From NCBI GenBank assembly GCA_018902385.1, contig JABSSW010000029.1, positions 496,001 through 560,000 on the forward strand: 64,000 nucleotides of DNA. Reading direction: 5' to 3'. The translations under genes were made by a program, and so were the position numbers. The notes beneath the pieces were generated by a model, which did no database searches, had not been told where the DNA came from, and saw nothing but the letters and a program-made list of their open reading frames with translations. This document shows, one piece after another, positions 12,389 through 22,384 of the stretch (position 1 is its first letter; each line of letters starts with the position of its first letter). Origin of the DNA: Physcia stellaris. Its lineage: Eukaryota; Ascomycota; Lecanoromycetes; Caliciales; Physciaceae.

Positions 12389-13656
12389 ATTGATTTGTCA
12401 ATAATCATTAATTAAATCAATTTTGTTAAAATTTTTCGTTGTTTCGATTATGTTTAAACAATTTTGAATTTTCGACAATAAATAATCGTTTTTTTGCGTC
12501 ATCGCGTTGAAAATTTTATAATTTATACACATACGTCAAAAATCATTTTTTTGACAAAAAAAATTGACGTTTTTCGAAATCACGTGCTTGATCGTATTAA
12601 TTTTTTTTTTTGTTAAATAATCGATTTGAATAATTTGTTCGTTCAATTGTTTTTAGAAAATTCATACGAAAATTTATTTATTGATTTAACGTTTTCAATA
12701 TCAATACAATAATTTTGCGATTTTTTCGAAAATGATTGATTCGAAAAATCGTTTTTAAAATTTTTTTCAATACATCGAAATTCAAAATTTTGTTCAATTT
12801 CGCGTTTTCGATAATGTGCTAAATAAAAACAAATTTTTCAAACGATTTGACGATTTTTTGATCAATAATACGAACAACGTACAGATAAATTTGAACGTTT
12901 TTTCGTATCAATCGTTCGAAAACACGTTTCGTTACAACTTGAATTTCAAATGATTAATTTTCGAGAATTTGCAAACGAAAATTGTGATTTTCATGTTCGC
13001 AAACAAAAATTTTTGATTTTCGTTTGTTACACGCATATCGAACGTATTGTAATCAGAAATTAAACGATATTTTTGTCAGAAATTCTCGTTTAAAATCAAA
13101 TCGTTATTCATATTAAAAATCAAACGATCAATAATTATATGAAATTCATTTTTGTTTCAATTAAATTTAATGAAATCAATCACATCAACAATTTTATCAT
13201 TTTTCAATTGCATTTTGTTAAAAAAATGTTGTAATTTCAATTTCAACAAATCGACAATGCGTTGAACAATAAAACAATAAAAAACATTCGAATTTGCAAA
13301 TACAATAACGCGACGTTTTTTTTTTGCGTTCACATCGAAACGTAATCACGTTTTCGACATACGTTTATTGACATTCAAATTGATTAAATACATCAATTCG
13401 TTGTTCGATTGTATTTTTGAAATGTACAAATTCTTTTCACGAATTTCAAAATTTCAAAATTTCGACGTTTTTATATTTGACATTTTCGAAATCGTGATTG
13501 TAATAAACGAAATTTGTTCATTTTCAATTATCAAATCGTTTTTTTTGCAAATTTTGAACGATTCATTGTGATTATCGTGCAATTTATGCGACGACGATTT
13601 CAAACGTTTTTCGAATTTTTGTTTTTGTCACGATTTTTATCGTTTCGACGAAATCG

Positions 13657-14769
13657 TCAATTTGACGAATCATTTTTTGACACGATAAAATTCGAACAAA
13701 TTGAAAACAAATGATTCGTTTGATCACAATTGTAACATTTTTTCGCGAAAACATTCATAACGTTTAAATTTTTTTGTTGTTTATTGTTTTGAACGACAAA
13801 AATTTGTGTTGATTGATTCGTCGCGAAAATTGTTCGAAAAACACGAAAAATATATTTTTTTGCGTTGATATTTTCGTGTTTCGAAACATTCGTCATCATG
13901 TTGTGCAAATTCATATTCGAATACATTTAATTTTGATTGAAAATATAATTTCGAATATCGATTTTGAATTCGTCACGATATTTTTTTTTAATCGCAAATT
14001 CAATAACGTGTTCGCGAATGTTTTCGTATATCGACGTGAATTTGTTATTGTAATCGACGATTTTGTTGTATACGTCAAATTGAATGATTTCGTTGTATAT
14101 TTTGAAAAATTTTTGTTGTTAATCGTGTTCGTTTCAACGAATGAAAAAATATTTTTTGAATTCGAATTATTTGTCATCAAATTTTTGCAAATGAACAAAC
14201 AAAAAAATAAATCATTCGACAATTTTGTTTTCGAAATATTGTTCGATGACGATAAAAATATTGATTTTGTTAATCAAATGTGAATTGAACATATGAAATT
14301 TTTCGTGTTTAAATAAAAATTTTTTGATTTTAACATGATTACGTTCACGTTTTTGAAAAATTGAAAAACGACGATCGATAATTTGATTATCGAAAATAAT
14401 TTGCGTTTCAATTTGCGTGTCAAACAAAATAAAATCAAACAAATGATCGTCGTCGTTAAAATCAACGATGTTCGCAAAAAATTGATTGTGATTTATAAAT
14501 AAATTGATTTGTGATGTACGTTCACGATCGTGACGAAATTGATCATTTAATTGAACGACGATATCATTTTCGACGACGACATTTTTTTCGACAAAATCAA
14601 CGTTTTTTTCGTTCGAATTTTCGACGAATTCGTCAACGATTTCATCGAATTGATTGTCGAACTCTGTTGCAATATTCGTAAAATTTGAAAAATCGAAAAC
14701 AATCGTACGTTGTGAAAAATCATTTGAACGATCACGACGATATTTTAAATTATCATCTTGAATAAACAT
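13657..14769 (-). pseudogene. Outer element: gag remnant with CCHC zinc knuckle
   Basis: The frame at 14212-14769 is an acidic, hydrophilic N-terminal gag-like segment starting 138 bp inside the 5' LTR. The frame at 13657-13926 carries an intact knuckle, CYNCDQTNHLFSIC (C-x2-C-x4-H-x4-C, 13696-13737), near its end. Such knuckles bind the element RNA. The residue before the knuckle His is Asn rather than the usual Gly. Confidence 0.75.
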
Positions 14770-14893
14770 GATAATTGATGAATAAAAAATTTTAAAAATT
14801 TTGAATTTTCAAATGAATATCAATGACAAAAAAAACAATTTGAATTGACAAAAAACAATGAACACAATCAAATACACTGTAAATGTAAAAAAA

Positions 14894-14905
14894 ATGATGT
14901 TATCA
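14894..14905 (-). other. Candidate primer-binding site, outer element
   Basis: ATGATGTTATCA on the plus strand lies 1 nt from the 5' LTR and is identical to the 12-mer at 9383-9394. Confidence 0.6.
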
Positions 14906-14906
14906 A

Positions 14907-15091
14907 TGTAAAAATTCAAAATTAATAAAATTAATGTGAGAAATCGTTTGATTATATATATTAAACTAATCGCAAAAAAAACGCATAATTGATTTTAACA
15001 AAATTCAAAATCAGAATTAAATTTTAAATTTTAAGTGAATATATCGTTTCGATTGTCAAAAGATTTTCTGTCAAACAATTTGATCATTACA
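14907..15091 (-). repeat. 5' LTR of the outer Ty3/gypsy element
   Basis: It is the partner of 555-737, starting TGTAAAAATTC and ending CATTACA. It keeps CT and AG at several sites where the left copy has TT and AA. Confidence 0.85.
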
Positions 15092-15271
15092 ATAAGCAAT
15101 TCGATTATTTGAAAATATGTCAAAAACAACGTTACAATCGTCATTTTTCGATTATGTTATCAATTTTGACGCGTTGAAATATTCAAATACGTATTTTTTC
15201 GTTATTTGATTTTCTATTAATTCGTACAAATCGATTTTTTTTGATTTTTTATTCGCAATAAAAATGCATTG

Positions 15272-15449
15272 TGTTACGAACATGTTTGAAATCTCGATTG
15301 AAAATTTATTTTATCAACGAAAATTTATATGAAAATTAATGTGACTTGACGCACATTTTTATTTTTGACATTCGATTTTCATGTAAATATTTGTTTTTTA
15401 AATCAAATATTTTCGTTATGTTATTTGTTTTTTAAACATGCGTTTTACA
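15272..15449. repeat. Left LTR of the 15272-20544 element
   Basis: It starts TGTTACGAAC and ends GCGTTTTACA. It matches 20367-20544 at 175 of 178 positions. Confidence 0.85.
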
Positions 15450-16413
15450 TTATATTTGATTTTTATCGTGACGAACGATGTAAATTTCACATTCGCAAAA
15501 TCAACGAGTAAAAAAAAAACGCAATTATTCAATTCGTGACGATCGCACATTTTCAACACGAAATCTATTTATCAATTCGCAATGACGATGATTCACTGTT
15601 TTTAACACAGCAAATTTCTCGTACAAAATTAACGAAATTAATTGTTATTCGATCAAATTTTGTTGTTGTGAATTGTTCGTCGAAATACGCGAATAGTTAA
15701 ATAAAATCGTCAATTTCGTAAAAATACGCGAAATTAAAGAAAATCGTCAATTGCTCGTAAAAAAAACGAATAAAAACAAAATTTTCATCGTTCGTAAAAA
15801 TACGCGAATATTTAAAAGAAAATCGTCAAAAAGTTTTCTTAAAAAAGATCACGAAACATGACGTCTTCGTGAATTGAATGAAATTTACATAAAACATTTT
15901 CAAATCAACGAAACGATTCAATTGCAAATTTTCTTGTTCGAAATCAATTAGTCAATAAATTTGCTTGAACGACATTTCAGTCAATAGTCGATTTTCATGT
16001 TTTTTTTCGAGTCAATTAGTTCAGTCAACGTCGATTTTTTTCTTGAATTTTCGACATCTCAATGATTTTTACAATAATCATTTTCTTGAAACGTTGAAAC
16101 ATCGCTTGTTAAAAAGAAAAATAGAAATTACACACACATCAAATCAATTATTTTATATCAATTATTTTTAATCAACAAATTAACACTCAAAACATCAAAC
16201 AAAAAAATTTTGAATTACGTTTCGTTTCGTTTCGTTTCTGTTTCAGCGATTTGTTTGTTTCAACGACATTCAATGAATTCGCTACAACGATTAGTGAATT
16301 TGTTTCAATGAAATTTTATTAATGAATTTTAACGATTTCAAAAACGCATGCGTTCGATTTTTTACATCTTTACGATTTTAGAAAAAGATGAATTTATTAC
16401 ATACAAACGATAT
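15450..16413. other. Left internal segment of the 15272-20544 element
   Basis: No coding frame is recognised (15965-16171 plus is unsupported). Around 15690-15840 a phrase of the type CGTAAAAATACGCGAA recurs several times, giving a loose, decayed tandem pattern. Confidence 0.4.
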
Positions 16414-16603
16414 TGTTGAAATACAGTTTTCACAAATGTGTTGTGTAAATGTTGCAATCAAAATTCAATTGATATAATTTGACGAAAAAAATTAATGCGT
16501 TTTTGTTGAAATTAATGTTTTAACATTCGCATATTTTTTGTGTTTTCATTTGCATGTAATTTATTAAAATAACGAAATTCAAAACAATAAAATGATAATC
16601 ATT
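16414..16603. repeat. Direct repeat, left copy (candidate inner LTR)
   Basis: It starts TGTTGAAATACAG and aligns with 19626-19817 over about 190 bp with scattered differences and a short indel in an A run. The right limit is uncertain. I found no matching target duplication. Confidence 0.6.
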
Positions 16604-16756
16604 TATAAATTTTTTAATAAATTATGAAAATCGAATTAACAATTTTCGTTACATTTAATATTAATTACAACAACATGAAAACATGTCAAAACAAATAATA
16701 ATTAATCGCAAACAATACAGCAAAGTTTGCAATATTAACAGCAATAATCAATTTCA

Positions 16757-17296
16757 ATGAAATATTCAATCTTGTCAAATCAAAATCGATTCAATTGCAA
16801 TCGAACAATATACAATATCTTGATACAAATCAATACGTTCAATATTTTCAATTATTTCAATAATAACATTTATTTATTCATCGATTTCATTTTACGAATT
16901 CGCGCATTTATTTATTTCGCGAATTCGTTTATTTATCGAAATTTCTTTCGAATATTTTACGATATCGAATTTTTACGCGAATCTTATAACGCAATCAAAT
17001 TAATTGTTTTTATTTTTATTTATGCGAATTTCGCATTCGCATTTATTTTTATTTTCGTAATTACGTTCAAATCGACGCTCGTTCAGCAATTTGTTGAACA
17101 TGTAATTTCATTTTTTATTTTTGCGATCACGTTCGAATTCGTCGCGACATTTATTTTTTTTTCGACATTCGATTTTTTATTTTTTTCGTTTGTTTTTTGC
17201 GATCACGTATTTGAAAATCATTTCATGACGCAAAATTTCAAAACGTTTTACAACATGCATTTGAATGAAAACGTCAAAATTTTAAAATGCAATTGA
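16757..17296 (+). pseudogene. Hydrophobic open frame inside the direct-repeat pair, unrecognised
   Basis: This 179-codon frame, Phe- and Ile-rich, begins about 150 bp after the left direct repeat and is followed directly by the finger frame at 17300. C-to-T change inflates Phe, Ile and Leu here, so the apparent hydrophobicity is probably an artefact of mutation and not a membrane protein. Its position suggests the N-terminal part of a gag-like protein. I do not recognise a family. Confidence 0.35.
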
Positions 17297-17299
17297 TAC

Positions 17300-17761
17300 G
17301 TGCAAATCAAAAAAACACAAAAAATTTATCATTTGCGTAAACACGAATTGCAAATGAAAAACAAAATCAAACAAAAAACGAAAAAGTTGTTGAAACAACA
17401 AAAAAAAATTCGTTTGATCAAAAAACGAATTGAAAAATATACTTGTCGACGTTGCAAAAACAATACGAAATTTGACAACAACATCAAATTTCACGAACAT
17501 ATTCGTATTCGACATGCAAAAAAGTCGAAGTCAATTGTTTTATTTGCTTTCGAATCGAAATCTTTTATTTTTTTTGTTTCATCGTTTCAATCGATCATCT
17601 CGTCACTTTCAACGTCATCGAAAGTTTTTTTTTTTTCGATGTTCGCATCAGAAATTGTACGCGAGCGTTCAGAGAACGTGTCATCGAAATCAGTAATCGA
17701 ATCATTAATTATTTTATCAGAATTTTTGTCGATTGCAACATCAAAAAAATCGATATTTTGA
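17300..17761 (+). pseudogene. C2H2 zinc-finger gag-like protein remnant
   Basis: After a Lys/Gln-rich, probably coiled-coil stretch (residues about 20-46) comes one full C2H2 finger. Its ligands are C49, C52, H65 and H71 (codons 17444-17514), spaced C-x2-C-x12-H-x5-H, and it is followed by a basic tail. The start is like the half-finger at 7090-7119 and the finger at 48088-48150, both in gag positions of Ty3/gypsy elements. It probably belonged to a related element whose pol is missing. Host origin is unlikely given its place between element repeats. Confidence 0.5.
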
Positions 17762-17830
17762 ACAAAAATCGTTTCACGATCAATCGTTGCATCGAAATTT
17801 TCTCGTTTTTCGATTGCGACATTCAAATCG

Positions 17831-18331
17831 ATGTGCAAATTTTCGAAAAATGCAAACGTTGTTTGTTCGTTTGTTTCGTTTCGAACATTTATATCATCGA
17901 GATTTTATTTTATCGTGAACGATTTGTTTCGCATGTTCGTTGAAAAATCGAATTCATTTGATTTGCAATCACGTCACAACAAATCGTTGTTTTCGCGCGA
18001 TTTTGACAAATGCAATTTTAAAAACAATTGCAAATGTGATTTCGTACAAAATCGTATTACGTCATATTTTCATGCAACGATTTCATCTGTTTTCAAAACG
18101 ATCAAATTCGAAACATTTTCAACAATGCATGCATCGATCAAACAATCGATTCGTATATCATTTTCGCGAATTTTTCGATTTTTTTCTTTTTCGATGCGCA
18201 TTTTTTTTTTTTCGACATTTTTTCGTTTTTTTCTGTGTGCAAACACTGTCAAAAACGTTTCGTTATTTATTAATTTATTGATTGAATCATGCGAACTGTT
18301 TCAAGAATTGAAAACAATCAAATATTCATGA
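17831..18331 (+). pseudogene. Cys-containing, Ser/Phe-rich frame downstream of the finger frame
   Basis: It continues from the finger-protein region in other frames (17831-18331 and 17940-18281). The pattern CNFKNNCKC suggests a further metal-binding site, but no family can be named. The many Phe residues are probably mutated Ser or Pro codons. Confidence 0.3.
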
Positions 18332-18539
18332 AACAACGTTATTGAAATTTCGTTTTTTTCGCTTTATTTTGAAAAAATATTGATTTTTTTTCGAAAAAGT
18401 CATTATTTTGAAAAAATTAACATGTTGTTTGTTTGTTTGTTTGCTCGTTCATTTTTTTTTATTAATCGTTGATCGATTTAGAAAAAACATAAAAATTGTT
18501 GTTTTAATGAATTCGATGTTTCGTTTTTTTTGTTTTATT

Positions 18540-19625
18540 TCGATTTGAAAGAGCTTTAAAATATGTATGCTTTGTTTATTTTGTTTCATTAATGTAGAAA
18601 TTTATTTTCGTGATTTCGTTTTGATTTAACACGATTAATTTCGTCTCTTTTTCTACTATTCTTGAGACTTAGTCGCCCGATAAATACGAGAAAAAGAAAA
18701 ATACAATGATGACGATACAGTCTCGAAAGAACGTATTGATTTACTGTACAGTTGTTAGAAAAAGACGATTACACATTCGAAATTCGATGAAATCACATAA
18801 TATCGTTTCGAAAAAACGTATTATGCAATCATTACATTTCGATTTTGCAAAGCAGAAACTCGATCAAAAAAAAAACAAAAATTCGATCAAGAAGAACAAA
18901 TAATGTTGAAAATATTTGATTTTTTCGCATATTAATCGATTTGATTTTTTGACAAATTTTAGTCAAATCAGAAAAACTCGATTTTGCATTTTTCGCATCG
19001 ATGTATGTTCGTAATTCATGTCGCGCATTCGATGCATTATTTTTTTTATCGATTTTTCGATCATTTTTTGTTTGCTTTACGTCATTGACATATTTTATGA
19101 ATTTTTTACAGTCAAATTGCATAGATATCGAATCATTGATGTCGCAAAAAATATTTGAAAATTTTGAAATTCACAATGATGTTATATGATGTGATTCGCA
19201 TTTTCGTTCGTCATCGCAAAATTCAAACACAAAATATTTGTTTCATGATGTATTTTTTAATCAATTCTAAATATCAAATTTCACATCGATGTTTCATTTC
19301 ATGAAAATGCATATTCAAAACGTCGCAATTTTTCAGATGTTCGATCGTACGTTTTACGAATCGATTTTACGTCATATTTGAAATCAATAGAATTTCGATT
19401 CGTTCGTTTTTGCAATTTTCGCATCGATGTATAATTTAATTTTACAAAATTTACGTCATATCACGTTGAGAAAGTTTGTTCGAAAATTTCAATTAAAACA
19501 TCGTTGAAAAAATCACATCGTTGAAAAGTTTCAAAATTCGTCGCGTTGAAAAAACTTGCACGAAAATTTCAAATTGAATTCGTTAAAATACAAAACAAAT
19601 GACACAAACGATTGTTGTAAAAAAA
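18540..19625. other. Right internal segment with dispersed repeat motif
   Basis: No gene is recognised. A motif of the type TTTTCGCATCGATG occurs near 18990 and 19415 and again near 21660, with a diverged copy near 21745. 18640-18700 has near-normal composition (CT, CC, GCCCG), a small unmutated patch. Confidence 0.45.
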
Positions 19626-19817
19626 TGTTGAAATACAATTTTCGCAAATGTGTTGTGCAAATGTTGCAATCAAAATTCAATTGATATAATTTGACGAAAA
19701 AAAAACTAATACGTTTTTGTTGAAATTAATGTTTTGACATTCGCACATTTTTTGTGTTTTCATTTGCATGTAATTTATTAGAATAACGAAATTCAAAACA
19801 ATAAAATGATAATCATT
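19626..19817. repeat. Direct repeat, right copy (candidate inner LTR)
   Basis: It is the partner of 16414-16603 and starts TGTTGAAATAC. It keeps CA at some positions where the left copy has TA, and the reverse at others. Confidence 0.6.
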
Positions 19818-20366
19818 CATGATTTTTCAATAAATACGAAAACAATGACATGAAAAATTGAAAAGAAAAAAATCAATAAATTTGCTGATCAATTTAAACA
19901 AATTCGTTTTTTTCGTAATTTTTGTCAGTCGTCGATGCGTCAACATTTTGTTTTGTTTCAAAATTTGTAATCAATCAAAATCGATCGATTAATAAAAATT
20001 CGAAAAATTCAAATTCGAAAAGTTTGAAACAACACACGTTTGCGAAATCGATATCGTTTTGCTGTTTTTGTTTTTGTTTTGTTTTGAAACATCGATCGTT
20101 TCATTATATTAATTTGCAAATATTTTCGCGATCAAGATTTTCAATAAAGTTTTCATTTTCGTGATTTTATATTTTCTGTTTTCGCTTTTTTTCTTTTGTT
20201 TTCGCATTTATTTTTTCAAGTTTATCGCATTTGTTTTGAAATATTTAACGTCAATCATGTTCAAACAGATATTTGAATCACAATCAATGAATTTTTTTGC
20301 AATGTCGATCGATAGAAAAAATAAATATTCGTTTCGAAACGAAATTTGAAAAAAACGAAAAAATAA

Positions 20367-20544
20367 TGTTACGAACATGTTTGAAATCTCGATTGAAAAT
20401 TTATTTTATCAACGAAAATTCATATGAAAATTAATGTGATTTGACGCACATTTTTATTTTTGACATTCGATTTTCATGTAAATATTTGTTTTTTAAATCA
20501 AATATTTTCGTTATGTTATTTGTTTTTTAAACATGCGTTTTATA
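20367..20544. repeat. Right LTR of the 15272-20544 element
   Basis: It starts TGTTACGAAC and ends GCGTTTTATA, where the final CA has become TA. It is followed by the target duplication CATTG. Confidence 0.85.
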
Positions 20545-20549
20545 CATTG

Positions 20550-21960
20550 TTTGTTTACGATTTATATCGCGATGACAAAAATTTCGAAATCAACGTACGC
20601 ATACAAAATATTTTGTTGAATTATGAGTTTTGAAAAAATATTCAAAATTTTCACGAAATAATGAAATTCATACACGAACATCAAAAAATGTCGAAATTCA
20701 ATCGAACACATTTGAATTACGTGATCAATCGATGAAACAAAATATACGAACATTTGAAAAATTTAATGATTAAATTTGATTATTCACATGTCGATAAAAT
20801 TCGAACGATATTCGAATTTCGTTTCAATAATAAAAAAAAAACAATACGCATTTGACATGATCGTTATATCAAACAAATTATCGATTTTCATCATGCGACG
20901 TTTCATTTGAATTCGATCAATCAACATATACAAATGATTTCGTCGAAACAAATCGTCGTTTTACGATTTTTGAAACGATATATCAATAAAACAAACGTTT
21001 TCAAACAAATTCGCAAGCAATTTTTTTACATGAAATTTCAACAAAAAAAATGAATCGTCAACGAGAATTTGTGAATCGATAAAAACGATGCGAAATTGTT
21101 TTGATGTATGATCATGATTATATTTGAAATCACAAATTTCTGTTTATTGATCAAACGTGTATTCAATATTTTTGTCAATTCGATGTTTTCGAAACGAACG
21201 TTTTCGATCATGAATTTCATATACAATAAATATCGCAATCGTTTGATCATTATTCGATTCGATATATTTCAATTTATTTTCATGAACGATGATATTTTGC
21301 GCAAAAACAAATTTCAATCATTGAAAAATATGTTGACGTTGAATGACGACGATAAATTCAAATTCGAAAATTTCAACAAATCATTCGAAATCGTCACATT
21401 GAACAAACATTCACGAAAAAAAAAAAAATGAATTTCATCGTTTCATGATTATTCACAATGATAAAATCGACTGAAATATTGCAAAATGTTTTTGTAAAAT
21501 ATTCGATACGATTTCAAATGTCGTTTCAAAAAAAAACAACGAAATTTCAAATGAAACATGAAATAAAATCAACGAAATTTCAAATGAAACATCAAATAAA
21601 ATTTCGATAAATCGTATGACGTAATTTATTTTGAACAAAAAACAATTCGTCGATTTTTGCATTTTTCGCATCGATGCATGCTTTTTGATAAAAAAATATG
21701 ACGTAATTTGATTTTCAATAAAAAACAATTCGTCGATTTTTGCATTTTTCGCATCGAAACATGATTTTGATTTTAAATATGCTAAATATTCGTTTAAATA
21801 TATAAAAATGTTTTTTAGAATTGAAGAAAAAAAATATTTTTGTTTTGATGCGAATTTCATCAAATTTTAAATATTTTTTTCATTCAGAATTGAAGCAATT
21901 TTTTTTTTAATTTTTTTGATTCAATTCAAACATCATACATCGATTTATTTACTCAGCATA
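20550..21960. other. AT-rich repeat DNA with short tandem duplications
   Basis: No gene is recognised; frames at 20562-20753, 21038-21250, 21108-21431 and 21453-21863 lack recognisable domains. An 82-bp unit is repeated in tandem near 21616 and 21698. A roughly 34-bp unit (ACGAAATTTCAAATGAAACA) is duplicated near 21539-21606. Both are inside the 21453-21863 frame, which explains its internal repetition. Confidence 0.5.
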
Positions 21961-22384
21961 TTGTTCAGCTGTTTCTATAAATAAATTTTATGATATAAAA
22001 CCAATTCATCTTACGGTAATTAGAGCGTAATTACGCGCTAAAATATAGGGAAATTACAGCGCCCGCATCATCTGAGCCAGTCGAGCTTTAGGGCTCGGGT
22101 AGGGAGTAGTAAATGTTGTTTTTCTATCATCGAAGAACGTGTAACTTCTTGATATACAGGTGAGTACAGATATCAATTTCATCGTCCGTTTGTGATGTAT
22201 GTCCCAATAGGTGTCTTCTAAAAGTCGCACTACCGAGAGCACACAGAAGAGGTCCTGTCTCACACAGATGCACTATTAGAAACAAGACTAATATCTACTA
22301 TAAACAATCCGTGAAAGCAGCGAATCCAAGGCCAGCTATAGTGAATCCGTACAGCCGCATATGCTTGATGCGCATTGGAAATAA
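21961..22384. other. Left boundary of the gene island
   Basis: Composition changes from AT-rich mutated DNA to normal sequence between about 21950 and 22060. A 12-bp palindrome, GCGTAATTACGC, lies at 22025-22036 in the transition. The rest is the 3' flank of the CSC1-like gene. I see no gene. Confidence 0.6.

Larger units (their letters stand above)
555..15091 (-). mobile_element. Outer Ty3/gypsy LTR retrotransposon, interrupted by a nested element
   Basis: Direct repeats of 183 and 185 bp (555-737 and 14907-15091) begin TGTAA and end TTACA. Between them, on the minus strand, lie gag with a CCHC knuckle, reverse transcriptase, RNase H and a possible integrase C-terminal segment. A candidate primer-binding site lies next to the 5' LTR. 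Removing the nested element at 2169-9550 and one 5-bp target copy leaves about 7.15 kb, a normal Ty3/gypsy length. The flanks share only ATAA (551-554 and 15092-15095), a weak target-duplication candidate. All coding frames are destroyed by transitions. Confidence 0.85.
15272..20544. mobile_element. LTR element with near-identical LTRs, target duplication CATTG, no visible pol
   Basis: The 178-bp LTRs (15272-15449 and 20367-20544) differ at only three sites. They are flanked by CATTG on both sides (15267-15271 and 20545-20549). The 5-kb interior has no reverse transcriptase, integrase or protease that I can see. It holds a second pair of about 190-bp direct repeats (16414-16603 and 19626-19817) and a C2H2-finger frame on the plus strand. 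It may be a small non-autonomous element carrying a second nested element, or one compound element. Orientation is uncertain. Confidence 0.75.

Noticed and set aside
16414-19817. Inner direct repeats called as a proven complete LTR element
   Set aside because: The left ends are clear, but the right ends fade and no matching target duplication was found, so they are listed only as repeats.
1-21950. Classical CpA-type RIP as the explanation
   Set aside because: CpA and TpG are abundant and TpA is low relative to ApT, while CpT and CpC are missing. Transition-type mutation of repeats is supported, but not with the classical context.
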